8,731 nucleotides of DNA, taken from NCBI GenBank assembly GCA_964555565.1, contig CAZKTF010000150.1, forward strand, positions 1 to 8,731, in the 5' to 3' direction. The position numbers were made by a program, and so were the translations under genes. Source of the stretch: CAZKTF01 sp964555565. GTDB lineage: Bacteria; Planctomycetota; JAJSAM01; JAKLKS01. This document shows positions 1 through 4,461 of the stretch, one piece after another; within the stretch, counting starts at the first letter, position 1; each line of letters opens with the position of its first letter. The notes under the pieces were generated by a model that was not told the DNA's origin, searched no databases, and was given only the letters and a program-made list of their open reading frames with translations.

Positions 1-762
1 AGCGACCTCGGCGGCGAGGCGGAACAGCGGCGGCGGCTCGAGCCCCGCCTCCTCGAGCACGGCGACCCCCTCGCGGGAGACGAGGCCGAGCGGCGGCCCC
101 TGCCAGGCCTCCCGCCCGCGGCGGAGCACGACGGCCCGGTCGGCGAACTCGGGGCACCAGGCCACCTCGTGGGTGACCAGGAGCAGGGCCATCGAACGCA
201 CCCGGCACTCCTCGAGGAGGACGCCGAGGATCTCCTCCCGCGCGCCCAGGTCGAGCGCCCCGAAGACCTCGTCCAGGATGAGGAGCTCCGGGTGGTGGGC
301 GAGGGCGCCCGCGATGGCGACGCGGCGCTTCTCGCCTCCCGAGAGCGCGTGGGGGACGCGCGGGCCGAGGGCCTCCGCCCCGAGCCTCCGCAGCGCCTCC
401 GCGGCCCGCTCCCGCCGCCGCTCCCGCGACGGCTCGTGCGCCCGGAGCCCGAGCTCCACGTCGTCGAGCGCCGTGAGGCCGAGGAGCTGGTCGTCCACGT
501 GCTGCATCACCACCCCCACCCGGGGGCGCAGGCGCGGCCAGGCCCGCACCGGGTCCTCCCCGAAGACCCGGACCTCCCCCTCCCGGGGGCGCAGCAGCCC
601 GACCACGGCGTGGACCAGCGTGGACTTCCCCGAGCCGTTCCCGCCGAGGAAGGCCACGCGCTCCCCGGGCGCCACGTCCAGCGCGAAGGCCCGGAGGTCC
701 ACCCCGGTCCCGTCGGGGTACCGGTGGAGGAGCCCGCGGACGGAGATCGCGGGGGGGTTCAA
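1..762 (-). CDS. cbiO: ECF metal transporter ATPase component (CbiO/NikO-like), 3' end beyond window
   Basis: This is the cytoplasmic ATPase of an energy-coupling-factor importer, expected to hydrolyse ATP to drive Co2+ or Ni2+ uptake through CbiQ and CbiM. All ABC motifs are visible: A-loop Tyr15, Walker A GGNGSGKST (residues 40-48), Q-loop Gln87, signature LSGGEKRR (140-147), Walker B LLILDE (160-165), D-loop ALD (169-171) and switch His198. The SGGEKRRVAIAG stretch is typical of the CbiO/NikO branch. The start is taken as TTG at 762, which overlaps the cbiQ stop as TTGA. It is the only usable start that keeps the A-loop; the next in-frame GTG would lose it. The frame is still open after 254 codons at base 1, close to full family length, so only a short tail is missing. 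Walker B continues as DEVFGALD, where family members normally have DEP. The specific metal cannot be read from this subunit. Confidence 0.93.
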   Translation of the reverse strand, partial: MNPPAISVRGLLHRYPDGTGVDLRAFALDVAPGERVAFLGGNGSGKSTLVHAVVGLLRPREGEVRVFGEDPVRAWPRLRPRVGVVMQHVDDQLLGLTALDDVELGLRAHEPSRERRRERAAEALRRLGAEALGPRVPHALSGGEKRRVAIAGALAHHPELLILDEVFGALDLGAREEILGVLLEECRVRSMALLLVTHEVAWCPEFADRAVVLRRGREAWQGPPLGLVSREGVAVLEEAGLEPPPLFRLAAEVA

Positions 763-1448
763 CCGCCCGTCATCCCGAGGAACAGCGCCAGGAGGCCGGT
801 GCCGAGCGGGAGGAGGTCCGCGCGCCGGGGGCGGAAGACGTCGGCGGCGTCGGGGTCCGGGACGTCCACGCCGCGCACGTGCATCGCGCAGGCCACGTTC
901 TCCGTGCGCTCGAAGGCGTGGAGGAGCAGCCCCCCCACGAGCGCCCCCGGGGCGACCCTCGCGCCGCGGAGCCTCCCGGCCTCGGCCAGGTGGCCGGCCG
1001 CGCGGAGAAGGGTGAAGACCGAGCGGTACAGGACCGCGCCCGCGGCGATCCCCTCGCGGGGCACGACGGGGGCGAGCACCCGCAGCACGTCCCCGAAGGG
1101 GGTCGTCGCGAGGAGGAGCACCATGGCGAGCGCGGCCACGGTGGCCCGGAGCGCCAGCAGGCCGAGGCGGGAGAAGGGCGTCTCCGCGTGGAGGAGGAAC
1201 AGGGCGGCGAGAAACGGGAGCGGTGCCAGGGCGCGGAGGAGGAGCCGCTCGGGACGGGCCCCGGCGTAGGCGCCGAGCCCGAGGAGGAGGGCCCCCAGGG
1301 CCGCCAGGCGGAGCGGGCCGTCCGCGAGGACGGCCCCGAGCACCGTGAGCAGCGCCCCCAGGACGCGGGCCAGGGGCGAGGCCCGGTGCAGCGGCGAGGT
1401 GCCGTTCACCGCCAGGCGGTCGAGGTAGTCGAGGTCGGGTCCCCTCAC
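759..1448 (-). CDS. cbiQ: ECF transporter transmembrane (T) component, CbiQ-like
   Basis: This 229-residue integral membrane protein is the T component that couples the ATPase to the metal-binding S component. It has hydrophobic segments near residues 27-42, 46-63, 69-87, 95-116, 133-150 and 212-226. A charged cytoplasmic stretch around 149-195 carries the two short Arg-Gly coupling motifs: LRG near 160-162 and AMHVRG at 188-193, the equivalent of the family's AxxxRG elements that contact the ATPase. The N-terminal DYLDRLAVNGTSPLHRASPL resembles other CbiQ starts, where a conserved Ser/Thr-Pro-Leu-His/Asp segment precedes the first helix. The start is GTG at 1448, overlapping the cbiM stop as GTGA. 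An open frame extends much further upstream, but there it is only the shadow of cbiM. Length fits the family (about 220-270 residues). Confidence 0.9.
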   Translation of the reverse strand: MRGPDLDYLDRLAVNGTSPLHRASPLARVLGALLTVLGAVLADGPLRLAALGALLLGLGAYAGARPERLLLRALAPLPFLAALFLLHAETPFSRLGLLALRATVAALAMVLLLATTPFGDVLRVLAPVVPREGIAAGAVLYRSVFTLLRAAGHLAEAGRLRGARVAPGALVGGLLLHAFERTENVACAMHVRGVDVPDPDAADVFRPRRADLLPLGTGLLALFLGMTGG

Positions 1449-2134
1449 GCGGGGGCCTCCGGGGCCGGGGCTTCCCCGGGGTCCCCGGGGTCCTCGCCGT
1501 GGACCAGGTCCGCCCGGGCCCGCGCGAGGAACTCGACCACGCCCGCGGTGAGCGCGGTCTCGATCCAGGCGGCGCCGAGGGCGAGGGCCACCACGATCGC
1601 CGTGCCGACCCAGCCGTGGGCCTCGTCCCCGTGGGCGCGGCCGTGGCCCTCCCCGCCGAGATCGACGGACGCGAGGAACCGGATCGCCACGGCGGCGGCC
1701 CAGACCAGGGCCACCCCGGTCGCGACGGCCGCCGCCCGGCGCGGGGACAGCGTCCGTCGGAGCCTCGCGAACAGGAGGGCCGCGAGCGCGGCCTGCGCCC
1801 CCACGAAGCACCCGTTGAGGCCGAGCGCGGTGATCCCCCCGTGGCCGAAGCCCGAGAGGACCGCGTTCGCCAGGAAGGCCGCGAGGAAGCCCCCGCGGGC
1901 GCCGAGGAGGATCCCCGCCAGGGGAGCCAGGGTCAGGTGGACCCCGGGGCCCAGGGGGATCGCCATGGCCACGAGGAGGGCGCCCCCCATCACGCCGACG
2001 CGGGAGAGGAACACGACCTGGTCCTCCGGCCGCGTCGCCAGGAGCGCGAGCGCCACGATCGCTCCCGCGGCGACGAGGGTGAGGACGACCAGCCACGCCG
2101 GGAGGACGCCGTCCACCACGTGGAGGTGGGTCAC
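1445..2134 (-). CDS. cbiM: ECF transporter substrate-binding membrane component, CbiM/NikM-like (Co/Ni)
   Basis: This 229-residue S component captures the metal ion. The start GTG at 2134 gives MTHLHVVDGVLP, matching the invariant CbiM/NikM N-terminus (M-H-I-x-D-G), where the N-terminal amine and early His residues bind metal. An AAGG lies 8 nt upstream. A longer open frame reaches 2284 but runs through the intergenic repeat and is rejected. Diagnostic motifs are His66 in VHLTLAPLAGILLG, FGHGGITALG (96-105), and the C-terminal segment ETALTAGVVEFLARARADL typical of the family. A loop at 160-174 holds three His plus acidic residues (HGRAHGDEAHG) and may be a metal-sensing or metal-handling loop. 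The tail is Pro/Glu/Ala rich and is encoded by two tandem CCCCGGGGT units (1474-1491). It is the first gene of a cbiM-cbiQ-cbiO operon. No cbiN follows, and whether the cargo is cobalt or nickel is unresolved. Confidence 0.92.
   Translation of the reverse strand: MTHLHVVDGVLPAWLVVLTLVAAGAIVALALLATRPEDQVVFLSRVGVMGGALLVAMAIPLGPGVHLTLAPLAGILLGARGGFLAAFLANAVLSGFGHGGITALGLNGCFVGAQAALAALLFARLRRTLSPRRAAAVATGVALVWAAAVAIRFLASVDLGGEGHGRAHGDEAHGWVGTAIVVALALGAAWIETALTAGVVEFLARARADLVHGEDPGDPGEAPAPEAPA
1474..1491. repeat. tandem 9-bp repeat inside the cbiM 3' end
   Basis: Two direct copies of CCCCGGGGT lie back to back. On the minus strand they encode the Pro/Asp/Gly tail of CbiM (DPGDPG). The repeat is self-complementary and short, and is probably a slippage product in a non-conserved C-terminal tail. 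Confidence 0.5.
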
Positions 2135-2144
2135 CGTCGGGGCC

Positions 2145-2170
2145 TTGTATAACAATGCATGACACAATTG
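2145..2170 (-). promoter_or_regulatory. AT-rich dyad; candidate cbiM promoter/operator
   Basis: This is the most AT-rich stretch in the window. On the + strand, 2145-2155 reads TTGTATAACAA and 2157-2167 ends in GACACAA; the two arms match as inverted repeats at 6 of 11 positions (outer TTGT, then T and A). On the cbiM strand it contains TGTTATACA (2154 down to 2146), which fits an extended -10 (TG-N-TATACA). That would place the transcript start about 5 nt before the cbiM GTG. The same place holds the AAGG that could be a Shine-Dalgarno site, so the exact roles conflict. A metal-responsive repressor site is plausible but the dyad does not match the NikR consensus spacing. Confidence 0.4.
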
Positions 2171-2215
2171 CACCGGGGGGCCCGTCCCGGGACGAGGGAA
2201 ATCCACGGAACGACA

Positions 2216-2243
2216 GGGGCAAGGGTAGGGGTATGGGTAGGGG
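2216..2243 (+). other. G-quadruplex-forming motif
   Basis: On the + strand four G-runs of 3-4 bases (2223-2225, 2228-2231, 2235-2237, 2240-2243) are separated by loops of only 2-3 nt (TA, TAT, TA). A fifth GGGG run lies at 2216-2219. This satisfies the standard quadruplex pattern with very short loops and resembles telomere-like GGGTA repeats. It lies between the two divergent start codons. Confidence 0.6.
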
Positions 2244-2270
2244 CCACATCCCCGGCGCCGGGAAAGGGCC

Positions 2271-2353
2271 GGGGACGTCCGCAAGTAAGCAAGTAGCGGG
2301 ACCCCTCGTCGCCCTCGGAACCTCTCTCTACTTGCTTACTTGCGGACGTCCCC
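2271..2353. repeat. perfect 26-bp inverted repeat with 31-nt loop (REP/MITE-like palindromic element)
   Basis: The left arm 2271-2296 and right arm 2328-2353 are exact reverse complements over 26 bp, and a few more pairs are possible into the loop. Each arm contains the 8-bp palindrome GGACGTCC and two GCAAGTA units one base apart. The loop is 2297-2327. The arms are clearly less GC-rich than the surroundings. No flanking target-site duplication and no transposase gene are visible. GGGACGTCC-cored palindromes with AAGTA-type repeats resemble, from memory, extragenic palindromes linked to TnpA-REP (RAYT) transposases; this is unverified. It has no T-tract, so it does not look like an intrinsic terminator. 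Confidence 0.8.
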
Positions 2354-2360
2354 CTACGCT
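2332..2360 (+). promoter_or_regulatory. candidate promoter of the carboxylase operon (leaderless type)
   Basis: TACGCT (2355-2360) fits the TANNNT form of a -10 element and ends 6 nt before the ATG at 2367. A TTGCTT hexamer (2332-2337) lies exactly 17 nt further upstream. This spacing would start transcription at or next to the A of the ATG. No Shine-Dalgarno sequence precedes that ATG (CGCCGC lies between), which is what a leaderless mRNA would show. The -35 hexamer lies in the right arm of the inverted repeat. Each hexamer matches the consensus at only about 3 of 6 positions. Confidence 0.3.
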
Positions 2361-2366
2361 CGCCGC

Positions 2367-3875
2367 ATGCTCCGCAAGGTCCTCGTGGCGAACCGGGGCG
2401 AGATCGCCGTGCGGGTCGTCCGCGCCGCCCGCGCGCTCGGGGTCCGCTCGGTGGCGGTCTACTCGGATGTCGATCGGGAGGCCCTGCACGTCCGGCTGGC
2501 CGACGAGGCCGTCCCCATCGGGCCGGCCGAGGCCCGGCTCTCCTACCTGGACGGGGCCCGGATCGTGGAGGCGGCGCGAGCCGCGGGGGCGGACGCGGTC
2601 CACCCGGGCTACGGGTTCCTCTCCCAGAGCCCGGACTTCGCCGACCGGGTCGTCGCGGCGGGCCTGGTCTTCGTGGGCCCCCCGGCCTCCGCGATGCGCG
2701 TCCTCGGGGAGAAGGTCCCGGCCCGGCGCGCCATGGCCGCGGCCGGAGTCCCCGTGGTCCCGGGGACCCTGGACCCCCTGGGGGACGTGCTGGACGCGAT
2801 CCGGGAGGCGGAGTGCCTCGGGTACCCGGTCATGCTGAAGGCCTCCTGCGGGGGCGGCGGGAAGGGGATCCGCTTCGTGCGGGACGCCGCGGAGATGGCC
2901 GACGCCTTCGCGCGCGCATCCGGGGAGGCCCTGGCCGCCTTCGGCCGCGGCGAGCTCTACCTCGAGAAGGCCATCGCGGAGCCGCGCCACATCGAGGTCC
3001 AGGTGGTGGCCGACGCCCACGGCGGCTGCGCGGCCGTGGGGGAGCGGGAGTGCTCGGTCCAGCGCCGCCACCAGAAGGTCTTCGAGGAGTGCCCCGCCAA
3101 CCGCCTCTCCCCGGAGACCCGCCGCGGCCTCGCCGAGGCCGCGGTCCGCGCGGCGCGCGCGGTCGGGTACCGCAACGCGGGCACGGTCGAGTTCCTGGTG
3201 GACGCGCGGGAGCGCTTCCACTTCCTCGAGGTGAACACGCGCATCCAGGTCGAGCACCCGGTCACCGAGGAGGTCTTCGGGGTGGACCTGGTCCGGGAGC
3301 AGCTCCTCGTGGCGGGCGGGGAGCGCCTCTCCTTCCGGCAGGAGGACCTGCGGCCCGCGGGCCACGCGGTGGAGGCCCGGGTCAACGCCGAGGACCCCGC
3401 CGAGGGGTTCCTCCCCTCCACCGGCACGGTCCGCCACCTCCAGGTCCCGGGGGGGCCGGGCATCCGCTTCGACACCTCGCTCTACGAGGGGATGGAGGTG
3501 GGGCTGCACTACGACTCGCTCCTCGGCAAGCTCGTGGCCCACGGGCGGGACCGCCCCGAGGCCCTGCGCCGCCTCCGCGCGGCCCTCGACGAGCTCGTCA
3601 TCGCGGGGGTCCGGACGACGGCCCCCTTCCTCCGGCGCCTGCTCGACCACCCCGCCATCGCGTCCGGCTCCTACGACACCTCCTTCCTCGAGGGGCCGGG
3701 ACGGGACCTCCTTGCGGACCCCCCCGCGGACGGCGACGCGCTCGCCGCCGCCGTCGCCGCCGTCCTCCACCTCCGTTCCCGCGCGTCGATGCCCGCCCCC
3801 CGCCCGGCGGAGGGGCCCTCCCCCTGGGCCCTCGCGGGGCGCCCGGGGCGGGAGGAGCGGGGGTTCCGCCGGTGA
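2367..3875 (+). CDS. biotin carboxylase subunit of an acyl-CoA carboxylase
   Basis: This 502-residue ATP-grasp enzyme carboxylates biotin on the carrier protein, using ATP and bicarbonate. It carries the biotin carboxylase N-domain (VLVANRGEIAVRVVRAAR), HPGYGFLSQSPDFA (from 79), the glycine-rich ATP loop KASCGGGGKG (158-167), SVQRRHQKV with Lys237, EVNTRIQVEHPVTE with Glu288, Arg292 and Glu296, and Arg338 in EARVNAED. The last residues fall at the same numbers as in E. coli AccC, so the active site looks intact. The C-domain ends near TSFLE (438-442). A 60-residue tail with an Ala-rich helix and SPWALAGR follows, as at the domain junction of propionyl- or methylcrotonyl-CoA carboxylase alpha subunits. 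The start is the ATG at 2367; a TTG at 2340 in the same frame lies inside the inverted repeat. The stop overlaps the next gene as GTGA. The acyl-CoA substrate cannot be told, because no carboxyltransferase is present. Confidence 0.94.
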   Translation: MLRKVLVANRGEIAVRVVRAARALGVRSVAVYSDVDREALHVRLADEAVPIGPAEARLSYLDGARIVEAARAAGADAVHPGYGFLSQSPDFADRVVAAGLVFVGPPASAMRVLGEKVPARRAMAAAGVPVVPGTLDPLGDVLDAIREAECLGYPVMLKASCGGGGKGIRFVRDAAEMADAFARASGEALAAFGRGELYLEKAIAEPRHIEVQVVADAHGGCAAVGERECSVQRRHQKVFEECPANRLSPETRRGLAEAAVRAARAVGYRNAGTVEFLVDARERFHFLEVNTRIQVEHPVTEEVFGVDLVREQLLVAGGERLSFRQEDLRPAGHAVEARVNAEDPAEGFLPSTGTVRHLQVPGGPGIRFDTSLYEGMEVGLHYDSLLGKLVAHGRDRPEALRRLRAALDELVIAGVRTTAPFLRRLLDHPAIASGSYDTSFLEGPGRDLLADPPADGDALAAAVAAVLHLRSRASMPAPRPAEGPSPWALAGRPGREERGFRR

Positions 3876-4375
3876 GGACCGCGGTCCACGTGGACGGCCG
3901 GGTGTTCGAGATCGAGGTCCTGGCCGCGGGGGACAGTACCTCGGTGCGGGTGGACGGGACCGAGATGGAAGCGGAGCTGCGGCCGCTGGGGCCGCGGGGG
4001 GCCTACGCGCTCCGCCTGGGCGGCGCGGTCCGCACCGTCGTGGTCGCGGAGGGGGACGGCGAGCTGTCGGTCCAGGTGGGCGCCGGGGCCCACCGGGTGG
4101 TGGTGGAGGACGAGCGGGAGCGGGCCGCGCACGCGGTGCGGCCCCCGCGCGCGGACGGGCCCCGCGTCCTGCGCTCGGTCATGCCCGGCATCGTCCGCGA
4201 GGTCCTCGTCGCCGCGGGCGCGTCCGTGGCGGCGAAGGCCCCGCTCCTCGTGCTCGAGGCCATGAAGATGCTCAACGAGGTCCGCGCCGACCGGGCCGGG
4301 ACCGTGCGCCAGGTGCACGTGGCCCCCGGGACGACCGTCGTGAAGGGCGACGCGCTCGTCACGCTCGAGGGATGA
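3872..4375 (+). CDS. biotin carboxyl carrier protein (biotin/lipoyl attachment domain)
   Basis: This 167-residue protein carries biotin between the carboxylase and a carboxyltransferase. The C-terminal biotinyl domain (about 98-167) has VMPGIV, the attachment motif EAMKM with Lys132 as the biotinylated residue, and a closing half with GTVRQVHVAPGTTVVKGD. Residues 1-90 form a run of beta-strand-like segments (TAVHVDGRVFEIEV, TSVRVDG, VRTVVVAEGDG, HRVVVEDE), resembling the BT linker domain between the two active domains of alpha subunits. With the upstream gene this gives about 670 residues, the size of a single-chain alpha subunit, so the pair looks like a split version. The start is GTG at 3872, overlapping the upstream stop (GTGA) and implying translational coupling. 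The stop overlaps the next ATG (ATGA). Biotin ligase and the carboxyltransferase must be encoded elsewhere. Confidence 0.92.
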   Translation: MRTAVHVDGRVFEIEVLAAGDSTSVRVDGTEMEAELRPLGPRGAYALRLGGAVRTVVVAEGDGELSVQVGAGAHRVVVEDERERAAHAVRPPRADGPRVLRSVMPGIVREVLVAAGASVAAKAPLLVLEAMKMLNEVRADRAGTVRQVHVAPGTTVVKGDALVTLEG

Positions 4376-4452
4376 GCGCCCGCGCCGTCCTCGCCGCGGC
4401 GGCCGCGTCGGTCGCGCTCCTGGCCCTCGCCCCCGACGCGCTGGGCCAGTGA
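4372..4452 (+). CDS. 26-residue signal-peptide ORF, N-terminal part of an interrupted beta-barrel gene
   Basis: ATG at 4372 overlaps the carrier-protein stop (ATGA). The short product is a canonical Sec signal peptide: Arg4 in the n-region, a hydrophobic Ala/Val/Leu core (5-20), Pro21, and a likely signal peptidase I site after ALG (23-25) just before Gln26. TGA then follows at 4450-4452. A 26-residue peptide that ends one residue past its cleavage site makes no sense as a free product. The same reading frame continues, after a second TGA at 4459, into the barrel at 4462-5298. I therefore read it as the export signal of that barrel, separated by two in-frame stops. Alternatives are a frameshift pair or sequencing errors. 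Confidence 0.65.
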   Translation: MSARAVLAAAAASVALLALAPDALGQ

Positions 4453-4461
4453 GCGGGCTGA

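Larger units (their letters stand above)
2135..2366. other. divergent intergenic region between cbiM and the carboxylase operon
   Basis: No gene is seen in these 232 nt. From left to right it holds an AT-rich imperfect dyad (2145-2167), a 10-bp palindrome GTCCCGGGAC (2184-2193), a G-quadruplex motif (2216-2243), a 12-bp palindrome CCCGGCGCCGGG (2251-2262), and a long perfect inverted repeat (2271-2353). It must contain the promoters of both divergent operons. It is too short, and lacks the conserved elements I would expect, for a cobalamin riboswitch ahead of cbiM. Confidence 0.7.

Noticed and set aside
169..2162. Long + strand open frames opposite the cbiMQO genes
   Set aside because: Low-complexity Arg/Glu/Gly/Pro products; the minus-strand frames show complete ECF transporter motifs.
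2135..2284. N-terminal extension of CbiM up to a TTG at 2284
   Set aside because: The extension reads through the G-quadruplex and the repeat arm, giving a Pro/Tyr/Cys-rich oddity. The family N-terminus (M-T/H-...-DG) is reached at GTG 2134.
2271..2353. Inverted repeat as an intrinsic terminator
   Set aside because: It has no T-tract on either side, lies between divergent 5' ends, and has a long loop; the 26-bp perfect stem fits a palindromic element better.
2340..2366. Upstream TTG start for the biotin carboxylase
   Set aside because: It lies inside the inverted repeat and encodes the same MRTSP as the other arm does on the opposite strand, showing that it is repeat sequence and not protein. 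The ATG at 2367 aligns with AccC starts.
2135..2366. Cobalamin riboswitch before cbiM
   Set aside because: The likely cbiM promoter is within about 20 nt of the start codon, and no B12-box-like element was recognised on the minus strand of the gap.
2813..3870. Second + strand frame running into the carrier gene from 2813
   Set aside because: Upstream of 3872 it is a shadow of the biotin carboxylase; only the part from GTG 3872 has recognisable sequence.
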